DNA of 64,000 nt from Dipteris shenzhenensis (Eukaryota; Polypodiophyta; Polypodiopsida; Gleicheniales): NCBI GenBank assembly GCA_047967505.1, contig CM106540.1. The stretch is one strand, 5' to 3'. The number at the start of each line of letters is the position of its first letter. Position 1 is the stretch's first letter. This document shows positions 24,470 through 36,639 of the stretch, in pieces. A program made the translations under genes and the position numbers. Under the pieces are notes generated by a model. That model was not told where the DNA came from. It did not search any database and was given only the letters and a program-made list of their open reading frames with translations.

Positions 24470-25105
24470 CCCTCTATCCTACTTTCATAGTCATAATGAA
24501 GCTTTTGAAACTCCGTGGTAGCCTTAGAAGTACCATCAAGACCAATTGGTTGGAGTCTACCTTCAAACCAACCAATGCTAGTTGACCCCTCACCACCTTG
24601 ACCTTCGTTAAGAGGTCATGTACTGAATCTCCCTCATCCATATCCATATTGTAGAGTTGATGTTGAAGAGTCAAGATCTGGGATGTATAATCTCTCTCAT
24701 ATAGATCCTTTAGAATGGTCCATGCCTCTACTGACGTGTTGGTCATTTAGATGTGAGGAAGCACAGATTCTGTCGTACTCCCTATGATCAATGCTAGAGC
24801 ATGAGCTATCCTCCCATGCTTCTAGTTCCTCTCTGTCTAGTGGTGTAAGTATCCTCCCCTTGTTTTCCATAGTCCTCTGGCTTCTCCTCCGCTCCCATTA
24901 TCATCTTTCACAATTTTCAAGCCACTAAATGACTCCGGATCTTCACCTTCCATATAGGATAATTATTGCCATCCAGTTTCTCCAACTCTCCAAAGTTAGG
25001 GATGGTGAAAGAAAGAACTTGACTGGGGTAGGAGAAAGGGAGAAAAGGGGCTGAAGAGCTTCTGCTTCTAAAATTGACATTTTTGCTACTAAACCACAAC
25101 GCACA
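24470..25105 (-). pseudogene. Ty1/copia gag remnant
   Basis: On the minus strand the 5' part (near 25000-24920) carries KLDGNNYPIWKVKIRSHLVA, the usual N-terminal motif of plant copia gag. After stops and frameshifts it continues with LIIGSTTESVLPHL-like residues near 24780. It ends with the UBN2-type segment at 24746-24474 (EAWTILKDLYER ... LALVGLKVDSNQ ... LPRSFKSFI). No CCHC zinc knuckle or protease follows. Gag would have formed the cytoplasmic particle that packages element RNA. Confidence 0.85.
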
Positions 25106-25294
25106 ATTGAAAAGCAAACTCAATTGTTGATAGACCAGAACTCTATACACACCTAACTAAACCTAAGTCACCCTCCTTCTAGGAAGGGTACATTCCTCCA
25201 GTCATGGAAGTCAATTGCCTAGAGCCTTTGCATCAGGGTCGTCCCACAACAAGGTCTTTGACTTCAACTCCCACAATTGTGTGCTCCCTACTTG

Positions 25295-25307
25295 GGCTCA
25301 GATACCA
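25295..25307 (-). other. Primer binding site, initiator tRNA-Met-like
   Basis: The plus-strand sequence GGCTCAGATACCA abuts the LTR at 25308. From memory it matches the 3' end of plant initiator tRNA-Met (GGCTCTGATACCA) at 12 of 13 bases. As the tRNA sequence itself lies on the plus strand, the primer site is on the minus strand, agreeing with the gag orientation. Confidence 0.85.
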
Positions 25308-25850
25308 TGTTGGAAATCAACCAACGAAGCGTACGCACAGCAGAAGACTAATAGAATAGCCAAGGAGCTCACATATTGTGTGTGTGGGGGTGGAATGACA
25401 AACTTCTTTACTTAATGTGTTTCACATAGATGTGCAAGCTAGTAAATAGACAATGATCCATTCAGATATGGAAACCACCACAAGAATAAAGGCTATGGAC
25501 ACGATACAAAAGAGATAGATCCAAAAGTCCCACCAAGATGTGGTCCTCTGATCTTACCACAAGGTACTTCTATTATCTGCCAAATATCTCTAGATCACTG
25601 AGCCCATGTGCTTCACCTCGAGCGTATGTAGACTCTCCGTCCAAAGACCTTAGCACCTTGCTGCCCTAGAAGATAGCCAAGGCTCTAGCCCTATGTGAGC
25701 TGTCTTGTAACTACTCTTAAGACCCCTCTGCCTCTTGGATGTAGGCCTAAGGGTGTGTGTACTGTTGCTCCTGCTACTCCCAAAATTGCTGACCTTCTAG
25801 ATGTGGTTATGTCCCCCAAGGGGCCCATTTTATAGGCCTCTAGGGGCTCC

Positions 25851-26036
25851 AAAATAGCCAACTTGACTGCCCCATTCTGGCCGTCTCAGTCTATTCCTAT
25901 AGCCTAGCCCCTTTGGCACACAAAACTAGGCCCTTTATGGCCAAAAATAGCCAACTTGACTGCCCCATTCTGGCCGTCTCAGTCTATTCCTATAGCCTAG
26001 CCCCTTTGGCACACAAAACTAGGCCCTTTATGGCCC
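25851..26036 (+). repeat. Near-perfect 93-bp tandem duplication
   Basis: Units start at 25851 and 25944 (aaaatagccaacttgact...). They are identical by eye over about 92 bp, in an element whose coding part is badly decayed. The duplication is therefore recent. Confidence 0.95.
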
Positions 26037-26354
26037 TCTCTTCCATGCCCTATATGGGCCGACTTGGTTGCCCTACTGGGTGACCCAGTGGGCTATAAAT
26101 ACCAGGGCCAACTACCCCATTTCTTTGCACGGGTTCTAGCCTTGGTCCAACCCTCCAACCCGGCCTAGTTGGCTAGCTATATCCAACCCAACTAGCCTGC
26201 TAAGAATACCTTTTGCTCTGCTATCCACCCACCTTCTATTGCACAACTTTTAAGGTCTTGTTGCAAGTCATGATCTTGCCCACAAACCCTGCAAAGCATG
26301 TCGCCTTTGCCTCTGGTATCCCTTGTCATGTTTGCTACTCTGAATTTGCCTCTT

Positions 26355-26672
26355 CTAGGCTAGATCCATGCGAGATCCATGTTGAGTGCATCGCCATCTC
26401 TTCCTGGCTTTTAGCTCCATCTGTCTCACAACCATCATGAATCCTCTAGGTACATGTCTTTTCTCTGTCTTTTCTCTGGGCACATGCCCTACATCTCCCT
26501 CTCCCATGCTCTCCTAGGCTAGATCCATGCAAGATCCATGTTGAGTGCATCGCCATCTCTTCCTAGCTTTTAGCTCCATCTATCTTACAGCCATCATGAC
26601 TCCTCTAGGTACATGTCTTTTCTCTGGGCACATGCCCTACGTCTCCCTCCCCCATGCTCTCCTCATTTCAGG
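26355..26672 (+). repeat. 159-bp tandem duplication in the copia LTR
   Basis: Units start with ctaggctagatccatg at 26355 and 26514. The first unit also has an extra tctctgtctttt repeat. The copies differ by several substitutions, so this duplication is older than the 93-bp one. Confidence 0.88.
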
Positions 26673-26703
26673 TCTTACATATGGGGAGGTGGCCTTTCCA
26701 ACA

Positions 26704-29700
26704 CATAACATTACAAATAATTGATCTAGTTTGAGGCATCCTATCTCCATTTCTTCTCCTCCTATTGGGGTCTTACAGATGAAACATATATGCACCCAAT
26801 TTTCATGAGGAAGGTCACAATTCGGTTTTAACAAGGTAGACGATCAACCACAATTATGAAATCCCCATGAGAACCCAACAATGTGACTTGGTATTAATAA
26901 GCACAAACTTGTTTCTAACTGGGTTCACATATGGATATTTTTCTTAGTACTATCACTATAAAATCCTCTACTGATTTGTTCAGGAAAACTTTGACATTTT
27001 GGTCTCCTAGCCTGTTTCTAGTTAGGGGATCTTTGGGTGCCTTATTCAATTTTTTTAAATTTGTATAAGCGATGGTTGCATCTAAAAAGTCATAATTAAG
27101 AGGAAAGTCAAGTCACAATCAGCAACATGCATATGAAACTCTTCTCAAGGGATCATATGAAGTGCAATACTGAGCAAGAAGAGCATCACACAATGGGGCT
27201 ACTTCTTGATCATGTTTATTTTAAGACGAGTATTGCAACTAGCTCAAATTTCCTTCTTACCAATCTCTACAAAGAGGAGGCTTCTATCACAACATCTGCA
27301 ATCTCTTGGGCTGGTTGACAAGAAGGTATGGGTGAGGTTACAGGCACGTGTTACAACTATCAAGATTCCCCTATCACTATCCATGAATGCAACACCAAAG
27401 GGCACAAAGAGAGAGTTTCAAATGAACATCATAGCTAACATAAAACATCAGCTACACTTCAATGCGTATGATGACCCAATTCCAAACAAAAACTCATAGA
27501 AAGCTCAACTCCATGAGCAGCTCGTATAGCAAATGCCTATTGGGATGACTTGGTGTAAGAACTAGGATGGATGTGCTGAGTTGATGAAACTATGAGTATC
27601 AATTCTTTGAAAGAAGATCCTTTGTGACCGAAACACTTTCAAGAAGCAAGTCAAATAGAGTGTACATATTAGAAGATTCTTGGGATAGATTTCATACCAT
27701 AAGTTTGTTGAAATCATGTTTATCTCGGCATGGAAGAAGCACCAGTTAGGTGGGACTGAAGCTTCTTGAAAACTTGGGATGACTAGCTGGCACAAGGTAG
27801 GGATGTTGCCTCGATGGTGTGGATGAGAAAAGGGAAGATGAACATGAGTAAATTGCCCACAAGATAGCCTAGACATTTTGGGTCTTTTGAGGGCACAAGT
27901 GTTGGTGTGAGGAGGGTGATGAAAGACAAAGATATTCCTTTGTTCTACTCCTTTCCTCTTTCCTAGCATCCTCCTCTCTCTCTCTACTCCTTGCGAGCCA
28001 ATTAACGGAATGTCAAGATCAGAAATTCCTAGTTAGAATGAGTCCTCTTATATAATCTCTTTCTTATCACTCCTCCTCCCCCAAGCCTCACTAATCTCCT
28101 CCCATCTACTCAATCTTGTTCTCTGGCTTCCTTCTCTTTTTTAGGAAGCTACTCGATGATGTGGATGGAGGCCATTGAAGACATCTTTTATCCGTGCTAG
28201 CATTGATAGAAAAGCATGTTCTTTGTCTTCCAGCATCAAAGGGAAGCGATCAAGGTAGCCCATAGCTAAGAAGCATACCATGGTGAAAGAGAGATAGATC
28301 ATAGAGGGGTATTCAAAGTCTTCTGGACGCCTACCTCACAAAATATATCAATAGCCCACAGTTTTACCTTTCGCAAAGTAGGCCTTGTATGAACTCTAGA
28401 GAATAATGGGAGTGCATTGTGAGCAATCTGAAAGAAATCCATTTGCTCATCAAAAGCTTGCGACTCTAGATTGTACACAAGATGGGTAGATGGATGAGCC
28501 CAATGTTCATGCAATGCTGCTCGAGAGACACTATCACCAAGTTACCTTCCTCTTTGCTACTCTTGTTAGCTCTTCCACCTTCTTGTTCTCCTCTAGCTAC
28601 TAAATCTTTTCTCTTGGTCCTTCTTTGGCCACAAAAGCTTGCTCCCCTTGTTGACTCGTGCCTCCTCGTCCCTAAGTGCTACTCCTCTTTACTCATGCCT
28701 ACTCCTCCCCATCTACTTAGAAGTTCCTCCTTTGAAGCCTAAGATGAGATTTTGCAAGAAAGATAAGGGGAATGAGGACGCATTGAAGGAAAAGTAGAGA
28801 TTTCCTCCACGAGGCCTCTAGATTCTCATTAGGCCTCTTTGGGGAGGGGGAAGGGGTGTTCTTCACTACATGTGAATTTGCAACATTAATGAAGAAGATA
28901 AGATAGAGGAGATGAACATGTGGTTGCTAGCTCAGCACATCAAGGCATATTTCCATGCCGACAACCAATAGAAACTAGATGCTACCGGCTGCCACTTATT
29001 GAATTGAAGTAAAACCCCCAAAAATTAACTGTTTTCCATTCAAATTGAACCATTTTACACAACTTGTGCGCTATTAGCACTTCCAATTTCTGTACAATGA
29101 AAAATAGAATGTTACAAATCCCCACAACCATCGAAATTCTTCTTTAAAATTTATGTCCCATGACATAAATCAGGGCGCTTCTCAAACCTTTTTAATATAA
29201 AACCCCCTTCTATATATTAACCTTTGGGCCTTAATTTACTTCCATATCTATATATAAATCTTTAAGTAATGGAATTAATTAAAACCCATATGTTGAACTA
29301 ACATGCTAGGGTTACATATGATGAGTGACCCCCCCGAGATCTACTGCAAGAAGAGTAGGCACTCCTATATGAATGGAGGTGCGGGGAGGTCCTCCATTTC
29401 TAGAATGATTGCACAATATGCTATAGGTAAGGATACAAAATAGGTTCCTACAGGCCCCATCTAGAGACCCAACTCCTCCCCCTTTGATATTTTTCTATAA
29501 TTTTTTGGACTCAAGGATTTACATATTCTCTACATCCTATGTCTAAAACCAATCTTCGCCTTGTGGCACTCTAAAAGGAGATTGACAAGAACCCAATCTA
29601 CTCTATGTATAAGTGGATCATGAAAGGTCTAATTTTCTTCTTATTAGATATTTTTCCTTCCACCAAAGTTGAAACCTAGCCCTTGGAGAGTCTCATGACA

Positions 29701-29982
29701 ACATTTCAAGCTTTCCATTCAAACACTAAGAGATGATGTTCTCGGGACGGAGTCCTGCCTCCTTAACAAAATCTATTAAATTTTTCTATAATGCATGCTA
29801 CCAAGTACCTTGAAGAGAAGGTGCATATGGAATCCTTAGTCTTGTTCCTCCTCTAAGAACTTTGATAGTCCAGAATAGCCTCTTCTTGATCCATTCTCTA
29901 TAGATGCATTTATAATCAAGATGAGATCCGATGTTCAATCATTAATGAATTTTACTTTTGGTTCAAAAGGTGTGGGTGTTAG
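26704..29982. other. Intergenic stretch, no supportable gene
   Basis: The longest frames here (27206-27499 plus, 27562-27969 minus) have no recognisable domain, and their neighbouring frames are equally open. A gtgacccccccgag stretch at 29330 resembles other tagtgaccccc sites in the window (41641, 42141). I see no RNA gene. Confidence 0.45.
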
Positions 29983-30396
29983 TTGGTTCATGCCCTCCAT
30001 TGTATTTGTTTGCTACTTCAAATCAATTCCCTCCACAAAATAAAGATCATATGGGTATGCAAAAACATGAAAGGAAAATTTCTTGATAATCTACTTTACC
30101 CAACATGGGATCTAAGGGAAGGTTTTTCAAAGGGAGACCATTTTAGATGTGTAGTTAGTAAAGAAAGTTCAGTAATATGGTATCAAGTAGTGCGCAGTAT
30201 TTGTTATATGAGATATGCTTATAAACTTTGGAAAAATAGTCATGGCACATGGATACCTATGGATTATGATGTAGTGGACACCATAGAGGTAGAGATACAT
30301 ATGCCAAATGGTGAAATCCAATGTCTTGAGGTCAAAAATAGTTGGAGTTTGAAGCACATTCTAGAATACATTACTATCAACTTTGATAGTAGTTAA
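29983..30396 (+). CDS. Hypothetical 137-residue protein, doubtful
   Basis: The frame is intact for 137 codons in a region where chance frames are usually under 100, and ends with TAG-TTAA-type AT-rich sequence. Residues about 100-130 (VEIHMPNGEIQCLEVKNSWS) loosely resemble a beta-grasp or ubiquitin-like strand pattern with a following helix, but this is weak. The N-terminal 30 residues look like non-coding translation, so a true start may be the Met near residue 28. I see no TATA box, splice site or paralogue, and I do not recognise the protein. It may be chance. Confidence 0.25.
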   Translation: MVHALHCICLLLQINSLHKIKIIWVCKNMKGKFLDNLLYPTWDLREGFSKGDHFRCVVSKESSVIWYQVVRSICYMRYAYKLWKNSHGTWIPMDYDVVDTIEVEIHMPNGEIQCLEVKNSWSLKHILEYITINFDSS

Positions 30397-31238
30397 CTTT
30401 TGCTTCACACTAAATGGATGGAAGCCTCCTTGTATCTTGGCCATTCATACTAGTATCAAATAAATTTAAAAGTCTTTTAAGTGTGATGTCATTTATGAAA
30501 GGATGCAATGATCTAAACTTAATAATTTTAGTAGTTTTGAAGTTCACAAGCAATGAGTGTATATAAATTTATTGAATCTTTTTAAATGTTGATTGTTAAT
30601 AAATTCAGGAGCTTTGAAGTTGTTAAGAAATTAGTCTATATTATTTTTTTGAATCCTTAAAATGTTGATTGTTAATAAATTTCGTAGTTTAGAATTCACA
30701 AGCAATAAGTCTATATTATTTTTTAAAATCTATCAAATGTTAATTATTTTTTGGAAAAATGTCATGCTAAATTATTCCCTTGCTTTACAGTATGCAATCG
30801 TGGTGATAGATTTGAATATTGGTTCCTAGATTTAATAAAAATGAGATAATATATTGTAATGCTGCCCAATATTTTATCCTTGAATTGTATTTAACCTGAC
30901 CTTTGACTTTTAAAGAGTCTAGAGTTTAACCAAATCCTCATGCTCATGAAAAAGAGAATACAATCATTAGGACAAGCACGAATAGTGTTATAATCCATCT
31001 CAACACTCGTTAACATTTTTTTTGCTTCATTCCTTAATGCAAGCATGGTATTTGGGTTACATAGCATCTTTTGGAGAAACCTATTACAATTAATATATGC
31101 AAGAAACATCAACAATATGATATTAATAATTTAAAAAAAATGGTCCAAACATCAATTTATATATATATGCAAGTTAATCTCAATAAAGTTGAGATATTGG
31201 TGTCTAAAAAACCATACATTTCTTGCAAATTAGGATTG

Positions 31239-31450
31239 AAAGGCACACCCGTGGTTTTGACATATGAGCACCATCATACAAGCATGTTGATTGTAATTCT
31301 TGCATGATGCTCTTGGACTCAAACTTCACATGTACATGTGATCGAAAGGCAAGCATGTAGTTTTGACATCTGAGCACCATCATACAAGGGTGTTGATTGC
31401 AACTCTTGCATGATGCTATTGGACTCATACTTCACATGTACATGTGATTA
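31239..31450 (+). repeat. 106-bp tandem duplication with embedded palindrome
   Basis: Copies start at 31239 and 31345 (aaaggca...). Each contains gagcaccatcatacaag, ttgcatgatgct and the perfect 14-bp palindrome CACATGTACATGTG. Confidence 0.88.
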
Positions 31451-31488
31451 CATGCCTTTGAAAATCACATCCATCATATTGTCTATAC

Positions 31489-31575
31489 CCTCATCTCGAG
31501 TATTAGGGACTGTCCTCATCTCAAGTATTAGGGAGACTATCCTCATCTTGAGTATTAGGGAGACTATTCTCATTG
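31489..31575 (+). repeat. Short tandem repeat, 25-27-bp unit
   Basis: The motif cctcatctcgagtattaggg and its variants occur at 31489, 31514 and 31541, with a truncated fourth unit at 31568. Confidence 0.85.
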
Positions 31576-32319
31576 TTGCCATCAAGGAATCCATCCTCAA
31601 GCTTCAAGAGTGATCTATTCTCAAAGCCTTTCCCTCATTACCTCCCCATCACCTTAACACCTCCTTATAGCTTCATTGAGAGTGGTTCTCAAAGATATAG
31701 AGCCAATAGAGCCGAGAGTAATAGGAGACCCCCTGCCCATGTTGTTGCCAAGGAGAGGTGGAAGAGGAAGGCTTGTGAGTGGAAGAGAGCATCCAGAGCT
31801 AGAACCCATGTTTCCAATCTTCTTCTGCAGATGACCCAGCCCCCCTCCCCCCACCTCCATCTCCACTTGCACCCTCCCACCATCTCCACTTCCACGGGCC
31901 TCCTGCTGCAGATGCACTTGCCCCTGGGGGGTCCACTAGGGTTTATCGTATGGTACCACATGAGTGTAAGGGGGGGGTTATATAAGGGAAGGAAGGTACA
32001 TTTTATAAGGTAAGGTCCCGTAAATAGGGGGTAGATAAGGGGAATTTTCATATATTTATTGCACGCAAGTGACATCTCCTTATTACTACTAGTGAATCCC
32101 CTGTGACCTAGCCCCCCCTCCCCCTCCCTCTTCTACACCACCTCCTCCCCCCCCCCCCTTCTAGACCTCCTCCACATGTGTCATCTTTAGATATTCCCCT
32201 TCCTCCTTCCTACAATGCTGATAGATCTCGATGTGACTTGGCAAAGTCATCTATTCATTCCAGTACAATCATAGAGTCATTATTTTGTGACCTTACATCT
32301 ACTTTGTGATCAACTCTTC

Positions 32320-33070
32320 TCACCATGTTGATGGATCATCTTGACTTGGTAGAGTGTAGGAGGGTTACTGGTCTTGGTGCATGTAGAGATAAAGAGGCAT
32401 ATAATGAGATCCTTAGTAGTGTTCGTCGCTCTTATGCATCAATCAAGCATCGGAACACTACAGATGCCTTGGTAGCACATTGTGCTATTGTGGTAGCCAT
32501 TAGTAGACCCCACATGGTAGGTCATGGGCATGCCACATTTGGTATTCTTTGCATTCTGCCACACACATTGTGAGTGGGCATGATGAGGAGGGAGAGTTTG
32601 TATGCTGATGATGTTCATGCTCTTTGGCCTTCTAGTGGTCATGCACCTTAGAGTGATCGTTTTCTTGATGATTACACTAGGTCTTTCATAGAGCAGTTTT
32701 GGGAGGAGCATTAAAGGGCATCCCCAGTGTTCAAGAAGGCTTTGAGAAAGAGGGTATCACGTGGTGTTTACATTGAGCATGGGGCATGGTTTATGGAGGT
32801 TAGCCAAACTAAGTTATATACTCAATTTGTAGAGGCACATCTAGGCTTCAAGATTGGTTAGAGATCGTTTGAGAGATGTAGGACATGGTTTATGTGATGC
32901 TCTTCCGAGCATGATACATGCTGTGGTCAATACCATGTTGACTTCATATTGTTCTATGATGTATTTGGTTCCCTTCATGGTCACAAGGGGGTGGTTTCTT
33001 CTAGCCCTCGTGACTTCATTCACTATATATTGTGTCCGCAAGAGGAGGATGAATTGTACCACTAAAACCA
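32320..33070 (+). pseudogene. Decayed plus-strand coding region, unknown family
   Basis: One frame stays protein-like for about 240 codons apart from stops. It is open at 32325-32573 (contains EILSSVRRSYASIKHRNTTD). After a shift it continues with ESLYADDVHALWPSSGHAP, RFLDDYTRSFIEQFWEEH, KKALRKRVSRGVYIEHGAWF and SPRDFIHYILCPQEEDELY. The interruptions include TAG and TAA codons. The composition is that of a soluble protein and not of simple repeat, but I do not recognise a domain. It may be part of a transposable-element ORF. Confidence 0.4.
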
Positions 33071-33470
33071 CTTGACAAAACCAATTTACTTTAAAACACT
33101 TAACAAAACCACTTTTTAAGCCACTTTACAAAGCTTATTAAGTCCCTTAAAGTAAAAACTTTCTAAACCACTTTACCAAGCACATAAAGTGCTTTATGAA
33201 GCTTGTAATGTACTTTAAACAACTTTGCAAAGCTTATAAAGTACTTTACATGCACAAATAAAATATTTTTCAAGTAATTAATAGAACATCACAATACTAT
33301 ACAAGCTCTTTACAAGTACTATGAAGCTTATAAAGTACTTATAGGTACACAAGTTAAGTACTTTCCCAATAGTTTATAGTACAATGCATAAGGCATAGGT
33401 GGAGTACTTTAAATAATTTTTTGGTACTTAATGGTACTAGACAAAGTATTTAACGGTACTGATTGAGAAC
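33062..33470 (+). repeat. Degenerate array rich in GTAC, AAGCTT and ACTTTA
   Basis: Short related blocks such as ctttacaaagcttat, aaagtacttta and gaagcttataaagta recur throughout. GTAC occurs 11 times between 33210 and 33459 (about one would be expected by chance). The units are too degenerate to fix a period. Clustered GTAC cores are also what SPL/SBP copper-response factors bind, but no gene is adjacent. Confidence 0.7.
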
Positions 33471-33584
33471 ATCAAAATATGCAATGAGAATATGGTGACC
33501 ATGTAGTTTGCACATTAAAGGACATTAATGTCAGTAACTTCTTGCATTTATACTAGAAAAATTCTGCAATTTACATTATAAACA

Positions 33585-33775
33585 GGGGTGCATAAACTTC
33601 CCCATGTTTGCATTGTCAAGGAAGCATATATAAAAATGTATCAGGAGGGGTACATAAATGTTCCTATGTTTACATTGTCAAGGAAACATATATAAAAATG
33701 CATGATGAGGGGAACATAAATTTCCCCATGTTTACATTGTAAAGGCAACCTATACAAAATGGTATAAGGGGGGGG
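33585..33775 (+). repeat. Tandem repeat, 62-bp unit, three copies
   Basis: Units start at 33585, 33647 and 33709 (gggg-acataaa...ccatgttt-cattgt-aagg-a-c-tata), and a fourth start is seen at 33772. The unit is moderately conserved. Confidence 0.88.
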
Positions 33776-34960
33776 TACAACCTCCTATTTTTCCTTTGCC
33801 TAGAGCCTTTTCCATATTCTTTTCTAAGTTGAACCATTCATTATAAGATAAAATTATTCCTCCTTACAATAGAGACTCCTGTACAAACTGATTTTCAGCC
33901 CATGTGGGTGCATTAAACGGGCTCACTGATGCCCATTCCAACTCATCAACTAATCAATTGATGGTAGCCACATATGCAACCCACTTGGCCAGCCTCTCCA
34001 TGGATTGAGGTCACTTATCATGAAACCCATTAGCTCCGTGGAGGTGTTGGTGCTATTGAACTATGGGTACAACTTCCAAAAATGCTTGAGATGTTTAAAA
34101 TATACCTAATGGAAATTTGCAATTAGCAACAACTAGATAACTTTACTGTGCCATCCACCTAGCCAACAAAACTTTTATTCTTGCAAAGCATTTATCCAAC
34201 TTATATTCTACATTGGCAAGCTTTGCAATGATCCAAATAAACACATTCTCATTTGTACTTGCTATAGCCAAGAACTGATGTGCATCTTTTCATAGATAGT
34301 GCTTCACCAAATTGTCATCGATACACTCTACAGCATCTAAGCCCAAATCAGGGGGACAATAGGCCCTTATAGTTTCGTATGTGTTCATTGATAGATTGTT
34401 GATGTTGAGAATAAGGGTTGGATCTCCCTTCCAATAATCTTCTTGAAACTTTGGAGGTGTCACAAAAACAGGTAGCACCCTGTCAATCTCTATGAATTCC
34501 GCTATAATTTTTGGCACCTTGCTTTTGTTGGGTGCCATGGTCCTATATAAGTGAACCATATTAGCAAATAAGAATGCCTAATAATGTATTGTATCACAAT
34601 AAGAACTATTACTAGAAGAGAGAGCACAAGTAGATTCACAAAGACAAAAATTTGTCATTCCAAATTGGAGATGCAAGTGCATTGGAGGATCTACTACATT
34701 TCTAGAGTTTTTTTAAATGCTCAGAGAGTGCATTGTATGTGGTGTGAATTCTTTTCACATCCTCCCTTAAAATTCATGGAAAGTGAATTGCTTGGTAGAT
34801 GGCATGGGAGCAATACTTTTGGGAAGGAAGGGCTAGCCTTTTTCTCCCTTCTTTGCATGTCTAGGATTCCGTCCGTTTTCCAAAGGGTCACGTCCTTTCT
34901 CCATTGCATCTACTTTTGTTTTCTTTGTTTCCCACCTACATTAGAAAAGGAATTAAACCT

Positions 34961-35182
34961 TGTCTTACACATATATGTCCACAGAGTTTCAAGACAAGAC
35001 AACCTGTCTTACACATATATCTCCACAAAGTTTCAAGACAAGACAACATTTCAAGACAAGACAAGACAACCATGTCTTACACATGTATCTCCAAAAATTT
35101 TCAAGATGAGAAAATGTTTCTAAACAAGAAAAGACAACCATGTCTTACACATATATCTCCAAAAAGTTTCAAGACAAGACAA
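34961..35182 (+). repeat. Minisatellite, 44- and 68-bp units
   Basis: TGTCTTACACAT is repeated at 34961, 35005, 35073 and 35141. Each is followed by atatctccacaaag, tttcaagacaagac or variants. The inner (aagacaagaca) block is itself variably expanded, explaining the 44 versus 68 spacing. Confidence 0.88.
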
Positions 35183-36639
35183 TGCGACATACTGTCTTCA
35201 TTATCATCCTTCCTCCTCTCTTCTTTGAAAACTTGTCTGCCAATTGTGCTGAAGGCTTTTCACTTTTGTGTCAGGCCTAGAATTGACATCACTAAGTATT
35301 TTCAAAGCAGTGTCCACACATGATTTTTGCTACATCATCCAAATAGGTAGTCTCCTCCTTAGTAGTCTTCTCCTCCACTTTCTTGGTAGCACTCTCTATT
35401 GCATTCTCTTTTCCCTGCCCAACAGCTTCTGCTACATCATACAAATGAGCCACTTCCCCCTCAACAGCCTTCACCTCTACCTTCTTGGTAACACTCTCCA
35501 TTGCATTCTTTGCCTCCTACACATTAGCTCCACTCTCTTCTCATACATTAAATGAAAATCCTCTGCAAGCTTCTCTCCCCAAGGATAGTCACTAAACATT
35601 GATGGTTGGGCAGACACACAGCTGGTGCAAACAAGCTTTGGGATTCTCTAGCTGCAGCCAAGCTTCACACATGTCGATGTGTTTGTACTTGCACTAGCAA
35701 TGCACAAAGTGTGCTATTGGTGTCTACATGCAAGCATGTGGACACCAACCACATCCTCTCATCTTTATGGATGTTCAATGCATTTTGCATTTGCAGAGCC
35801 ATTGGTAAAGAGCCTCCTTTTTGGCTCTATGACCTTGAAGAAGTTTTTTCATCCCTACTAGCTCTTGGTCCATGTTGTCCCCATCCATTCTAACATTATC
35901 AAGCTACTATTACACTAGCTTGATGTGCTTCTCTACTTCTTCTCTTCTATGTCTCTCCATCTTGGGAATTTTTTCAACGGTCTCAAGCTTTTTGTTATGC
36001 CTCTACAAGGCCTTTGCTTGTGCCTCCTCCACCTTATCTTTTTCACCCTCCCTGAGCATTCTCTCATGTAGCATTGTCTTTGCTACATTGATGGCTTTCA
36101 TATATAGAATATTCATCTTCCTATTGTATTTCTTAAAATCTGATTTGAGGTAAGTCCCCATCAAGTGGATAGCAAATCCAATTGGTTGAGAGGATAGTTT
36201 GGACTTGCCATCCTTGCAATTCTTCAATTAGCCATCACACTCCTAGAGATCACCTCTGAGAAAGAGACCATACATCTGCTCAATTGCTCTGCTACTTGAA
36301 CGTGCCAAAAATTCATGGTTCCTCTCATATTAGGAGAATAATGCCTTGTCTGTTTTAAACAATTCTTAATATTGTTGCAAGCGTTGAAATATTGACTCCA
36401 CCATTTGCAGTAGTAATCTCAGCATTGGGATACAAAAATAAAATATCATTTCTATTCCATGACTTCTCCAAGATTGTGCTTGCAAATTGCCCCTAGGAAT
36501 GCCTAGATCCTTTTCAATCATGCTTTCACTGATGCTAATCTTTTGACTTTGATAGACAATGTATCCATCCTTCACATTCACTTCATCTATCAACTTGGTG
36601 AGGTTGGAGATAGGACTTTTGAAGACTATGTGAGGAGCT

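Larger units (their letters stand above)
24046..26703 (-). mobile_element. Ty1/copia element with gag only, one LTR truncated
   Basis: On the plus strand the order is: partial LTR (about 24046-24373), a short interior with reversed gag (24474-25100), a reversed primer site (25295-25307), and a full LTR (25308-26703). The full LTR starts TGTTGGAAA and ends TTTCCAACA, a perfect 9-bp inverted pair. The partial left LTR matches 26206-26703 minus one internal 159-bp repeat. The interior is only about 920 bp. Protease, integrase and reverse transcriptase are absent, so it needs help to move or is dead. The shape resembles the gag-only non-autonomous LTR elements described in plants (TR-GAG), though simple deletion is an equal alternative. 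Confidence 0.8.
25308..26703 (-). repeat. Intact 5' LTR of the copia element
   Basis: This 1396-bp LTR has ends TGTTGGAAA and TTTCCAACA. It contains two internal tandem duplications: a 93-bp unit at 25851-26036, nearly identical between copies, and a 159-bp unit at 26355-26672. The 159-bp duplication is absent from the other LTR, so it arose after insertion. Confidence 0.82.
30397..32310. other. AT-rich intergenic stretch with short tandem repeats
   Basis: No gene is supportable. It contains related blocks near 30505-30750 (attttagtagttttgaagttcacaagcaat and variants), the 106-bp tandem duplication at 31239-31450 and the 27-bp repeats at 31489-31575. C-rich runs at 32110-32160 include a C13-type homopolymer. 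Confidence 0.5.

Noticed and set aside
27562-27969. 135-codon minus-strand frame
   Set aside because: No recognisable domain, unusual His/Pro/Phe composition, and no promoter or splice context.
29983-30396. Ubiquitin-like domain in the hypothetical protein
   Set aside because: Only a loose strand pattern, with no conserved ubiquitin residues, so no function was assigned.
31573-32075. Frames of 146 and 128 codons on opposite strands
   Set aside because: They overlap each other in C-rich low-complexity sequence with no domain, so neither is favoured.
34961-35182. Regular repeats considered as a CRISPR array
   Set aside because: Units are 44-68 bp with no unique spacers, in plant DNA. This is a minisatellite.
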